DNA of 11,455 nucleotides from an uncultured Pseudomonas sp. (lineage in GTDB: Bacteria > Pseudomonadota > Gammaproteobacteria > Pseudomonadales > Pseudomonadaceae): NCBI RefSeq assembly GCF_946885885.1, contig NZ_CAMPHN010000136.1, positions 1 to 11,455 of the forward strand, read 5' to 3'. Each line of letters starts with the position of its first letter. Position 1 is the first letter of the stretch. Below the pieces are notes generated by a model that had not been told where the DNA came from, searched no databases, and worked only from the letters and a program-made list of their open reading frames with translations. This document shows, piece by piece, positions 1-5,494 of the stretch. The translations under genes and the position numbers were made by a program.

Positions 1-491
1 GGCCGCTGATTGATCAGGTAGGTCAGTAACTCCGGCTCGTCGGCATCGGCCAACTGTTGCACCGTGCGAAACGGCAACTCGCTCAACATCGCCTGCCAGA
101 ACGGCGCGCCCAGTGGATCCTGCGGGTACAGGCTGACTACCCAGGGCTGCTGGCTGGCGAGAATCACCTGCTCCACCAGCGCCCGGCCGATGCCCTGCCG
201 ACGGTACTTCTTGAGAATGAACAGGTCGGCGAATTCCAGGGCATCCACCCCCGGGATTTCGCTGCGCTCGATCAACAGGAAGCCCGCGATAAAGCCCTCC
301 ACCAGAATCAATTGCGCGCTCCAGCCCGGGCACTGCCAGTACAACGCCAGATAGGCCTCGTGCACATAGAAACGCCCGTCGAGCTCGACATCCTCCTGCT
401 CCCAGTCCGACGACTCGTAGGCATAGAACTGATAAAGGTTGCGGAGCAGCGGCAACTGCTCGGCAGTGGCGGGAACTAGCTGGATGGACAT
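1..491 (-). CDS. GNAT-family N-acetyltransferase (3' end outside window)
   Basis: Reading leftward from the ATG at 491, the frame stays open to the window edge, giving 163 residues without a stop; the C-terminus is missing. It begins MSIQLVPATAEQLPLL. The acetyl-CoA binding motif A of GNAT enzymes is visible as RRQGIGRAL at residues 97-105, preceded by the usual beta strand (ALEFADLFIL, 84-93). A later YPQDPLGAPFWQ segment (122-133) fits the GNAT strand-then-helix region near the acceptor site. Such enzymes transfer an acetyl group from acetyl-CoA to an amine in the cytoplasm; the substrate cannot be told from sequence. There is no strong Shine-Dalgarno before the ATG, but the alignment of the N-terminus with GNAT domains supports it. 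It is divergent from the next gene, with a MITE-like element between them. Confidence 0.85.
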   Translation of the reverse strand, partial: MSIQLVPATAEQLPLLRNLYQFYAYESSDWEQEDVELDGRFYVHEAYLALYWQCPGWSAQLILVEGFIAGFLLIERSEIPGVDALEFADLFILKKYRRQGIGRALVEQVILASQQPWVVSLYPQDPLGAPFWQAMLSELPFRTVQQLADADEPELLTYLINQR

Positions 492-524
492 GGCGCGCTC
501 GGCAGCATGGGGAAAGGTTTGCAG

Positions 525-703
525 TTTAACAGGCCGTTGAAATACGTTGGCGAGGCAGCCAGCGCAAGGCAAAAACAGGCGAAAAAAGGACTGGGCTCGC
601 ACGCGAGTTTACGAGCTGTAAATGAGCATTTTGAGACGCCGAGTCCCGGCCTGTTTTTAACGCCGCGATGGCAACGCAGGTAGTTTTTCAACAGCCTGTT
701 AAA
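525..703. repeat. MITE-like element, copy 1, with 17-bp inverted ends
   Basis: The ends are inverted repeats: TTTAACAGGCCGTTGAA at 525-541 and TTCAACAGCCTGTTAAA at 687-703, which match when reverse-complemented except for one base. The two ends can also be read as flanked by a TA dinucleotide (527-528 and 700-701), a possible target duplication. The interior has no convincing gene. It shares three blocks with the element at 3121-3415: CAAGGCAAAAACAG, a stretch around GCTGTAAATGAGCA, and GCAACGCAGGTAGTTTTTCA. I recognise this repeat type as common between Pseudomonas genes. It is non-autonomous; no transposase is present in the window. Confidence 0.8.
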
Positions 704-790
704 GCCCGCCGCCGGACACAGCACATGGAAACGCTACAATGCCCCGACGCCGATTCCCCCGATCAGGCGCGCCCCGGAGCCCGACTCACG

Positions 791-1486
791 ATGTTCACCC
801 TCGTACACCTGGACACCCCACCGCCCGAGTCGCTGAAAAGCCAGGTGCTGCAGATGGTGGTGGACTACCTCAGCGATATCAGCCCGGTGTCGCTGACACC
901 GAGCAACCCGCTCTACCAGTTGTACCAATACGTGATCGGCTACGAGATGCACCTGTACCTGCAAGCCATGGACAGTGCCTCGGCTACCAGCGCGCAGTTG
1001 CTTCTGGCCCTGGACGATCAGGACCCTTCCCAGGTGCTGGGCTTTGCCCTGTACCTGCCGGCCAAGGATGCCCCCGAGGCCTGTACCCTGGCTTATATGG
1101 CCGTGCTGACCAGCCAGCGCCGGCAAGGGATTGCCCGCGCCATGCTGCAGCAGATGGTCACCCGCCATCCCCATGCCGAACTGGCCTGCGTGGCGAGCAA
1201 GGTAGCGATTTTCGAGGCCATGGGTTTTCAGGTGCTGGCGGCACACGGGCCGCAAGTGCTGATGAGTACCCGCAACCATAGTTCTGACGGCATGGTGGCG
1301 GTGCAGGATCTGGCGCCCATCTTTCAATCCAAGGAAGTCCAGCAGATCCACGCCTACCTGCTGAAGCAGCACGGCAAGAAGGCCATGGGCGAGGCGGAGA
1401 AACAACGCGACCGCCAGCTCGACCAGATGGCTCAGCGCGCACTGGCGCTGGTGCACGAGCGCCGCGTCTCAGGCTCCGTGCACTGA
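791..1486 (+). CDS. GNAT-family N-acetyltransferase
   Basis: A 231-residue protein from the ATG at 791. In-frame ATGs further upstream (668, 725) were not used because 668 lies inside the MITE-like element and the residues they add look non-conserved. A weak GGAG lies about 12 bases before 791. The GNAT motif A is at residues 109-119 (QRRQGIARAML), preceded by the strand LAYMAVLTS (100-108), and followed by SKVAIFEAMGFQVLA (136-150), a typical GNAT strand-helix ending with the FEAMGF signature. The N-terminal about 60 residues (MVVDYLSDISPVSLTPSNPL and onward) are an extra region before the fold. The C-terminal segment (180-231) is highly charged and probably helical. It is unrelated in detail to the GNAT gene at the left edge. 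The substrate is unknown. Confidence 0.85.
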   Translation: MFTLVHLDTPPPESLKSQVLQMVVDYLSDISPVSLTPSNPLYQLYQYVIGYEMHLYLQAMDSASATSAQLLLALDDQDPSQVLGFALYLPAKDAPEACTLAYMAVLTSQRRQGIARAMLQQMVTRHPHAELACVASKVAIFEAMGFQVLAAHGPQVLMSTRNHSSDGMVAVQDLAPIFQSKEVQQIHAYLLKQHGKKAMGEAEKQRDRQLDQMAQRALALVHERRVSGSVH

Positions 1487-1528
1487 GGCGCCACACAAAG
1501 CCAAAGCGAACGCCCATGCCCGCTGATC

Positions 1529-1759
1529 ATGTCTGCCGCCTGCCCGCTCGCCGATGCTGGTCGCTTATTGCTGGTACGCAAAGGCTACACCCAGGCCTTG
1601 ATGCTGCCAGGCGGCAAAGCGGAACCCGACGAAACTGCCATCGCCGCCCTGACCCGAGAATTGGAAGAAGAACTCAACCTCAGCCTGGTGTCGCGACACG
1701 AATCATTTGTCGCTTTCCGTGGGTGGGGCCGGGCGGCACTCCGCTTTAGCCGCGATTGA
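1529..1759 (+). pseudogene. Nudix hydrolase remnant, cut off by a repeat
   Basis: The 76-residue frame holds a good Nudix box from GGKAEPDE (residues 28-35) through RELEEELNL (43-51), following G-x5-E-x7-RE-U-x-EE-x-x-U with Asn where Gly is usual. The N-terminal strand GRLLLVRKGYTQALMLPGG also fits. Nudix hydrolases cleave nucleoside diphosphates linked to another moiety. Normal members are about 130-150 residues; here homology stops near residue 63 (about 1717), where the frame runs into the hairpin repeat at 1719-1803 and ends in it. The 5' end may also be damaged: an ATG at 1516 opens a different frame (MPADHVC...), and a single-base change would join it to the Nudix frame. It lies 42 bases after the GNAT gene on the same strand. 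Probably non-functional. Confidence 0.75.
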
Positions 1760-1803
1760 CCTTAAAGGCGCTGAAAGCATCGCGGCTAAAGCCCCTCCCA
1801 CCC
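1719..1803. repeat. GCTTTAGCCGCGAT inverted repeat (REP-like hairpin)
   Basis: Perfect 14-base arms: GCTTTAGCCGCGAT at 1743-1756 and its reverse complement ATCGCGGCTAAAGC at 1779-1792, with a 22-base loop. The outer arms continue imperfectly: GGGTGGGGC near 1720 opposite GCCCCTCCCACCC at 1791-1803, with about 12 extra bases on the left side. This hairpin family is common between Pseudomonas genes. Here it replaces the 3' half of the Nudix gene. It has no clear T-run, so it may act as an mRNA 3' stabiliser rather than as a terminator. Confidence 0.8.
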
Positions 1804-1845
1804 AGCCTGGCATTGAGCCTACAGTTCATGGTTGAGGCGACATCA

Positions 1846-1863
1846 GCAGGCCGTTGAAAAACG
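1846..1863. repeat. Solo end of the MITE-like element
   Basis: GCAGGCCGTTGAAAAACG matches the left terminus of the elements at 525 and 3121 but has no recognisable interior or right end nearby. It sits 5 bases before the stop of the helical protein gene, that is, exactly at the left boundary of the 0.95-kb duplicated unit, so it may mark a breakpoint. Confidence 0.6.
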
Positions 1864-1868
1864 ACCTG

Positions 1869-2237
1869 TTAGTCGTTACGTGCCTGTTCAACCCGCTCAT
1901 CCAGCTCGCTTGGCGGCAAGTTCGGCGTCGAGTTGAGCCTCAGCCAGGCGACCCGCAGGATGTTGATCGCGGCCATGCTCAGGTGTTGTTCGGCGGCGCG
2001 CAGGGCCAGTTCGGCTGCCAGGCGTTTGTCGGCGGCGCTCAGGTGCGCCGTTTTGTGGCTCATGTCCGCATCGACGCTGGTCAACAGTGCCTGGAGCTCC
2101 CGCACCGCCTGATCCGATGCCTGGCGCATGTTCGCCAGCAGGCGGCTGGCTTCGGCAGGCGTCATGGCCAAGGCACGGACGCTGCGAAACGTCAGCCTGG
2201 CGGGCAAGGTGGCCAAAGAAAATAGCTTGCCAATCAT
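1869..2237 (-). CDS. Uncharacterised small helical protein, copy 1
   Basis: 122 residues starting MIGKLFSLATLPARLTFRSV. AGGAG lies 8 bases before the ATG. The family is not one I can name. The sequence is rich in Ala, Leu, Arg and Glu with helix-forming heptad-like spacing (residues about 28-100, for example EASRLLANMRQASDQAVREL), no signal peptide and no clear transmembrane segment; the N-terminal about 20 residues are amphipathic. A phasin-like, granule- or membrane-surface-binding role is conceivable from the composition but is only a guess. The paralogue at 7504-7884 differs by a 4-residue N-terminal insertion (SAGF) and about 12 substitutions. It is divergent from the cupin gene, and the pair is conserved in both copies, which suggests shared regulation. 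Confidence 0.75.
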   Translation of the reverse strand: MIGKLFSLATLPARLTFRSVRALAMTPAEASRLLANMRQASDQAVRELQALLTSVDADMSHKTAHLSAADKRLAAELALRAAEQHLSMAAINILRVAWLRLNSTPNLPPSELDERVEQARND

Positions 2238-2383
2238 GCGTACGACTCCTGTTAACGAGTGTTCCGGCAGCGTACCAGAGTCAGTCGTTTAGCCAATGCC
2301 TGCCCATCGCCTGCCTGAATGAGCCCTCCGCCACCTTTAGGCATCGAGCCTCTGATCGTCATCAGAGCCCTCGAACGATGCGC

Positions 2384-2470
2384 CCATAGGCACTTCGGAG
2401 TCGGATTCAGGCAGTCTTCGCCACGGTGTTGCGCCTATGGTCACGGATCGTTTATCCGACCGATCTGGAG
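2384..2470 (+). promoter_or_regulatory. Conserved leader of the cupin gene with inverted repeats
   Basis: Upstream of cupin copy 1 there is an 8-base inverted repeat, CCATAGGC (2384-2391) and GCCTATGG (2433-2440). It is followed by a short hairpin, CGGAT-CGTTT-ATCCG, about 10 bases before the GGAG Shine-Dalgarno at 2467-2470. The same layout occurs in copy 2 (8029-8104): CTATAGGC/GCCTATGG, the same CGGAT/ATCCG hairpin, and the same GGAGCTGAA-ATG. The conservation is stronger than in the rest of the intergenic region, which suggests an operator or a 5'-leader RNA structure. The function is inferred, not shown. Confidence 0.4.
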
Positions 2471-2475
2471 CTGAA

Positions 2476-2820
2476 ATGTCCGACTTCATCACCGTTCTGC
2501 GCGACACCTGCCCTACACCCGTTTTGAACGCCACCAAGTGGAAACGCATCGGCGGCGACCCGCATACCGTGAACCTCAATGCCTACCTGTCCAAGGACGG
2601 CAGCAAGATCATGGGCACCTGGATCTGCACCCCCGGCAAGTTCGAGGTGAATTACGACAAGTGGGAGTATTGCCACTTTCTCGACGGCTACTGCGTGATC
2701 ACCCCGGAAGGCGAGCAGCCGATACACCTGAAGGCAGGCGACGTGTTCGTCATCGAGCCCGGAATGAAAGGAACCTGGGAAGTCGTGGAAACAGTGCGCA
2801 AGTATTTCGTCTTCGCCTGA
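2476..2820 (+). CDS. Cupin-domain protein (DUF861/cupin_3 type), copy 1
   Basis: 114 residues from the ATG at 2476, with GGAG at 2467-2470 (5-base spacing). An earlier in-frame ATG at 2437 is not used, because the Shine-Dalgarno and the identical arrangement in copy 2 decide the start. The small single-domain beta barrel shows the cupin pattern: the GTWICTPGKFEVNYDKWEYC region (residues 47-66), FLDGYCVITPEG (68-79), then HLKAGDVFVIEPGMKGTWEV (83-102) and the terminal strand RKYFVFA. This is the EutQ-like/DUF861 subgroup, which lacks the classical His-x-His metal site. Ligand and reaction are unknown. It is divergent from the helical protein gene. It differs from copy 2 at only six residues. 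Confidence 0.85.
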   Translation: MSDFITVLRDTCPTPVLNATKWKRIGGDPHTVNLNAYLSKDGSKIMGTWICTPGKFEVNYDKWEYCHFLDGYCVITPEGEQPIHLKAGDVFVIEPGMKGTWEVVETVRKYFVFA

Positions 2821-2840
2821 TCTCGCTGTTCGTCACGATT

Positions 2841-2880
2841 CGATCGTTCCCACATCGATGCATCGCCGTGGGAACGATCG
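2841..2880. repeat. GATCGTTCCCAC hairpin after cupin copy 1
   Basis: Perfect 13-base arms CGATCGTTCCCAC (2841-2853) and GTGGGAACGATCG (2868-2880) enclose a 14-base loop. It lies 20 bases after the cupin stop. There is no T-run on either strand, so this is a palindromic Pseudomonas repeat that may serve as a weak or Rho-linked terminator. A related, weaker hairpin follows cupin copy 2 at 8468-8500, and a third, degenerate form lies at 5953-6003. Confidence 0.75.
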
Positions 2881-2905
2881 GGTGTTCTCGCGACCTGACC
2901 GCGGG

Positions 2906-3075
2906 TCAGTACCTGCCGCTGAGCTGCGGGTCGTCTACCACGCCGGCCAGGAACTCCAGCTGCCTGCATGGGTCAGTTTGTCCAGGCTGAGGAAAATGTA
3001 GTGCCGCCCGCCGCTGAGCAGGTAGCGTATCAGCGCCGAGCCGATAGAACCGGCGCCACCGGTGGCCAGAATGCG
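2906..3075 (-). pseudogene. N-terminal fragment of dTDP-glucose 4,6-dehydratase (rmlB-like)
   Basis: Reading leftward from 3075 the translation is RILATGGAGSIGSALIRYLL, the NAD-binding Rossmann start of RmlB/RfbB (normally RILVTGGAGFIGSALIR), then a diverged strand and LDKLTHAG. After that glycine the homology moves to another frame, LEFLAGVVDDPQLSGRY, then stop at 2906-2908. A one-base deletion near 2968 explains this (family pattern LTYAGNLESL...). Only about 55 of about 350 codons remain; the start codon is not preserved (CTAGCGCATT where an ATG-containing start would be). RmlB makes dTDP-4-keto-6-deoxyglucose for surface polysaccharide. This fragment cannot be active. It is a relic of a former sugar-nucleotide gene or a piece carried in by rearrangement. 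Confidence 0.75.
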
Positions 3076-3120
3076 CTAGCCCCTGAGGACTCTTCGCAGG
3101 GGTATTGTCTATGCGGTCTA

Positions 3121-3415
3121 GCAGGCCGTCGAAAAAGGCCATGTACCCGTTAGGTGTCGCATGCAATGGGTAGGTTGGCGCTGAGCGCAGCGAAGCCCAA
3201 CGGCTTATCGCCGTGCAACACGCCATTGGGACATAACCTTGAAAAACGTAGGCGAGACAACCGAGACAAGGCAAAAACAGCTGAAACGCAGCGTAGCGGA
3301 GTAACAGCCGAAGGCTGGCCCGCTGGGCGAGCGGAGCGGCTCAACGCGCAGTTTACGTGCTGTAAATGAGCACTTTTAACGCAGAATCTGCAACGCAGGT
3401 AGTTTTTCAACAGCC
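3121..3415. repeat. MITE-like element, copy 2, interrupted by other repeats
   Basis: The left end GCAGGCCGTCGAAAAA (3121-3136) and right end TTTTTCAACAGCC (3403-3415) form imperfect inverted ends like copy 1. After the left end about 100 bases of foreign sequence intervene. Then the normal interior resumes at about 3239 with TTGAAAAACGTAGGCGAGAC and continues through CAAGGCAAAAACAG, GCTGTAAATGAGCAC and GCAACGCAGGTAG. A second GC-rich insertion with AGCGTAGCGGAG...GGGCGAGCGGAGCG lies at about 3288-3345. There is no transposase. It abuts the C-terminal fragment of an unknown gene at 3417. Confidence 0.7.
3168..3202. repeat. GTTGG...GAAGCCCAAC palindromic repeat nested in MITE-like copy 2
   Basis: GGGTAGGTTGGCGCTGAGCG followed by CAGCGAAGCCCAACG is a widespread short Pseudomonas intergenic repeat with complementary ends (GTTGG at 3174-3178, CCAAC at 3197-3201). 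It lies within the extra sequence that splits the MITE-like element, so it arrived after or together with that insertion. Confidence 0.6.
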
Positions 3416-3416
3416 T

Positions 3417-3473
3417 TCGCACCGCGTGATCAGCGGTAACTTCACGTTCGGTATGGTGATAGTTCCAGGATGA
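3417..3473 (+). pseudogene. C-terminal remnant of an unknown gene, ending at TGA 3471-3473
   Basis: An open frame directly after the right end of the MITE-like element reads SHRVISGNFTFGMVIVPG and stops at 3471-3473. The stop overlaps the ATG of the next ORF as ATGA (3470-3473), the classic arrangement of translationally coupled genes. This suggests a real upstream gene once preceded the propeptide-like ORF and was cut off by the repeat insertion, leaving about 18 codons. I do not recognise the protein. The evidence is only the frame, the amino-acid character and the ATGA overlap, so this remains tentative. Confidence 0.4.
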
Positions 3474-3817
3474 GACTGACCGTGACCGATATCCCGCTCG
3501 TTGCCTATCTGAAAGACCCCCAAGGGCGTTCGTTCGCTGATTCCGATATAGCGCCCGACCAGTTGCTGGTCGTGTCCGCCGAGGTCCTGCGGGAAGCGGT
3601 CGATACCTTGTCTGCAGCCGGTTTCCTCGTGCAGATCACCGGCAACGCCACCTTGCTGTTAACGGCGCCGAAAGAGCGCTTCGAACGCGTCTTCAACGCC
3701 AGTCTCGAGTACCGCGATCAGGCTTGTCGATGGTCGTCGCCGCCGACGATCCCGTCGGCCTGGGGCACCTGGCTGGCTACCGTGTCGCCAGCAGTGCCTC
3801 CGCAATACTTCTCGTAG
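3470..3817 (+). CDS. Stand-alone propeptide-like protein, paralogous to the prodomain of the next gene
   Basis: 115 residues from the ATG at 3470, which overlaps the preceding stop as ATGA; no good Shine-Dalgarno is visible, so translation may depend on coupling. Residues 35-80 align without gaps to residues 44-89 of the S8 peptidase prodomain. Shared positions include Arg41, Val44, Gly51-Phe52, Thr57, Ala60-Thr61, Phe71-Glu72, Val74-Phe75 and Leu79. The last 11 residues (VSPAVPPQYFS) match peptidase residues 125-135 (VALAQPPTFFA), exactly where the prodomain joins the catalytic domain. Between them (85-104) homology is lost, while the next frame reads GLGHLAGY there, resembling the peptidase's GDLADLIEG. 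Two compensating frameshifts may therefore have scrambled about 20 codons. It could be a free inhibitor/chaperone of the peptidase, or a decaying duplicate. Confidence 0.6.
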   Translation: MRLTVTDIPLVAYLKDPQGRSFADSDIAPDQLLVVSAEVLREAVDTLSAAGFLVQITGNATLLLTAPKERFERVFNASLEYRDQACRWSSPPTIPSAWGTWLATVSPAVPPQYFS

Positions 3818-3835
3818 TTCGCCGTGGGAAAAATC

Positions 3836-3857
3836 GACCCGTCAAGAATGGCGGGTC
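3836..3857 (+). promoter_or_regulatory. Short hairpin between propeptide-like ORF and peptidase
   Basis: GACCCG (3836-3841) and CGGGTC (3852-3857) form a 6-base stem with a 10-base loop, followed by ATTCCTTT. It is too weak to be a confident terminator. It could attenuate read-through or simply separate the two reading units. The peptidase start lies 31 bases further on. Confidence 0.3.
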
Positions 3858-3888
3858 ATTCCTTTAAATTCTCATGGAGAGAATTCTT

Positions 3889-5433
3889 ATGGCTACTGCC
3901 TCTAATAACCCACAAAGTGAACTGGTTACCGCGGTGGTGTCGCCGCGCTCTCTGGGCGGCGTATCGTTGTTCGACGCAAGCGAACAGGATATAGCCCGGC
4001 ATGCCGACAATTTCTGTTCGGCGCCGGAGGATATCCGCGATTCGGTCAAGGAGTTGCAACGGCTCGGCTTCACCATCCACTCGACCAGCGACGCGACTGT
4101 ATCCATATCGGGCGAAAAACAGCTGTTCGAGGATGTCTTCTCGAAAAAGCTGAAGAAGGGGAAGGTCGCCCAGGCAGTGGGCCCGGAGAGCGAGTTCTAC
4201 GCGACGGCCGATCAGGCGCTGCTGCAGGCCCCAGGTGATTTGGCCGATCTGATCGAAGGCGTGGCGTTGGCCCAGCCGCCGACCTTCTTCGCGCCAAGCC
4301 CCTTACCGCCGCTGGCGCCTGTCGCGGCCGCCGCCTATCGCTACCTGTTCGTGCCCGATGAAGTCTCGCTGCTGTTGCGCGCGACCCGCACCCATCGCAC
4401 CGGGGCTACCGGCCACGGAATCATGGTGGCGATGCCGGATACCGGCTTCTACAAGCACCCGTTCTATAACGAGCATGGCTTCCGCACCTTGGCCGCACTG
4501 CTCGCCGCCGGTGCCAGCAACGCCAACACCGACGAGGTCGGTCACGGCACTGGCGAGGCGGCGAATATCTTCGCCACTGCCCCGGACATCACCTTGCAGC
4601 CGATCAAGATGGGCGATCCGATCGACTCGATCAAACTGGCACGCACTTCCGGCGCCCAGGTCATCACCAATAGCTGGGGCTACGACGTCGACAGGGGCGC
4701 GATCAGCTGGGGCACGCTGAGTCCGTATCTGAAGGCGCTGGCGCAGGAGGTTCAGCTGTGCATCAACGCTGGCATCACAGTGTGCTTCTCGGCCGGCAAC
4801 GGCCATTACGCCTTCCCAGCCAGCATGCCGGGTGTGGTCGCGGTCGGCGGCGTGCACGTCAACTATCCGGGCCTGACCTTCGAAGCCTCGAACTATGCGA
4901 GCAGTTTCGTCAGCAAGATCTATCCGGGGCGCAGGGTGCCGGATGTCTGCGGGCTCGTGGGCAAGGCGGTCAATATCGACGGCATCAAGGCGCCCTCGAT
5001 CATGCTGCCGGTACAGCCGGGCTCCTCGCTCGATCAGATCACCCCGTCCACCGGCTCGACCGAAGACGGCTGGGGCCTCTTCAGCGGCACTTCGGCGGCC
5101 AGTCCGCAGATCGCCGGCATCTGCGCGTTGATGCTGGAAAAGGACGCCACGCTGACCCCGGCCAAGGTCAAGGAGAACCTGATCAAGTCGGCGCGGGACG
5201 TCACGAGCGGCAGCAGCGCGATGGGCGATGTCGCCGGTGTCGGCAACGACCTGGCGACCGGCGCCGGGCTGGCCGATGCGAAGTGGGCGTATCTGATCTC
5301 CATGAGCGGCATCGCGGCGCGCTTCTTCGAAGCGAGCCGCGACGAGAAAGTGGCGATGATCTCGTCCGGTCAGATGCCGCAGTTGCCGCCTGAGTTCATG
5401 AACGACCTGATGGACACGTTGCGCTCGGTCTGA
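3889..5433 (+). CDS. S8-family (subtilisin-like) serine peptidase
   Basis: 514 residues from the ATG at 3889, chosen because GGAGA at 3876-3880 lies 8 bases upstream. An earlier ATG at 3874 overlaps that Shine-Dalgarno. Residues about 20-135 form a prodomain, and 150-470 the catalytic domain. The triad is clear: Asp184 in AMPDTGFY, His219 in DEVGHGTGEA and Ser402 in FSGTSAASPQIAG. The oxyanion Asn304 is in CFSAGNGHYAFPASMPGVVA. SWGY after VITN (257-264) and the GAGLADA ending (458-464) are also typical. There is no signal peptide or membrane segment, so it is either cytoplasmic or exported without a Sec signal. The C-terminus (475-514) is an extra, mainly helical tail. Substrates are unknown. 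The separate propeptide-like ORF upstream and the terminator just downstream suggest a two-gene unit. Confidence 0.93.
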   Translation: MATASNNPQSELVTAVVSPRSLGGVSLFDASEQDIARHADNFCSAPEDIRDSVKELQRLGFTIHSTSDATVSISGEKQLFEDVFSKKLKKGKVAQAVGPESEFYATADQALLQAPGDLADLIEGVALAQPPTFFAPSPLPPLAPVAAAAYRYLFVPDEVSLLLRATRTHRTGATGHGIMVAMPDTGFYKHPFYNEHGFRTLAALLAAGASNANTDEVGHGTGEAANIFATAPDITLQPIKMGDPIDSIKLARTSGAQVITNSWGYDVDRGAISWGTLSPYLKALAQEVQLCINAGITVCFSAGNGHYAFPASMPGVVAVGGVHVNYPGLTFEASNYASSFVSKIYPGRRVPDVCGLVGKAVNIDGIKAPSIMLPVQPGSSLDQITPSTGSTEDGWGLFSGTSAASPQIAGICALMLEKDATLTPAKVKENLIKSARDVTSGSSAMGDVAGVGNDLATGAGLADAKWAYLISMSGIAARFFEASRDEKVAMISSGQMPQLPPEFMNDLMDTLRSV

Positions 5434-5454
5434 GCTGCATCCTGTGCATACCGT

Positions 5455-5485
5455 GGATGCCGGCAAGCGCCGACATCCGCTTTTT
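5455..5485 (+). terminator. Intrinsic terminator of the peptidase gene
   Basis: GGATG-C-CGGC (5455-5464) pairs with GCCG-A-CATCC (5469-5478) around an AAGC loop, with one internal C/A mismatch, and is followed by GC and five Ts (5481-5485). It lies 21 bases after the peptidase stop and just before the 3' end of the convergent 65-aa gene. The T-run faces the plus strand only. Confidence 0.75.
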
Positions 5486-5494
5486 AGGTGTTCC

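Larger units (their letters stand above)
1869..2820. repeat. Long direct repeat, copy 1 (helical protein + cupin unit)
   Basis: This 952-base unit and the 951-base unit at 7504-8454 are direct copies in the same orientation, with the same gene order and divergent intergenic region. Identity is high in both coding regions and close to the cupin start. It is lower, with small indels, in the middle of the intergenic region (about 2270-2370). Similarity starts at the stop codon of the minus-strand gene (TTAGNCGTTACG in both) and continues weakly into the hairpin after the cupin. 4683 bases separate the copies. Confidence 0.9.

Noticed and set aside
668..790. Upstream extension of the second GNAT gene from the ATG at 668
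   Set aside because: The ATG lies inside the right end of the MITE-like element and the added residues do not look conserved; 791 fits the family start better.
734..1456. Long minus-strand open frame (240 codons) opposite the second GNAT gene
   Set aside because: It is a His/Gln/Gly-rich shadow of the GNAT gene, whose frame shows clear family motifs; no motif on the minus strand.
2841..2880. Perfect hairpin after cupin copy 1 as an intrinsic terminator
   Set aside because: No T-run follows on either strand, and related palindromes occur elsewhere in the window away from gene ends, so it is listed as a repeat.
4303..5466. 387-codon minus-strand open frame opposite the S8 peptidase
   Set aside because: It is Arg/Asp/His-rich, as expected of an antisense shadow in GC-rich DNA. 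The peptidase frame carries a complete catalytic triad.
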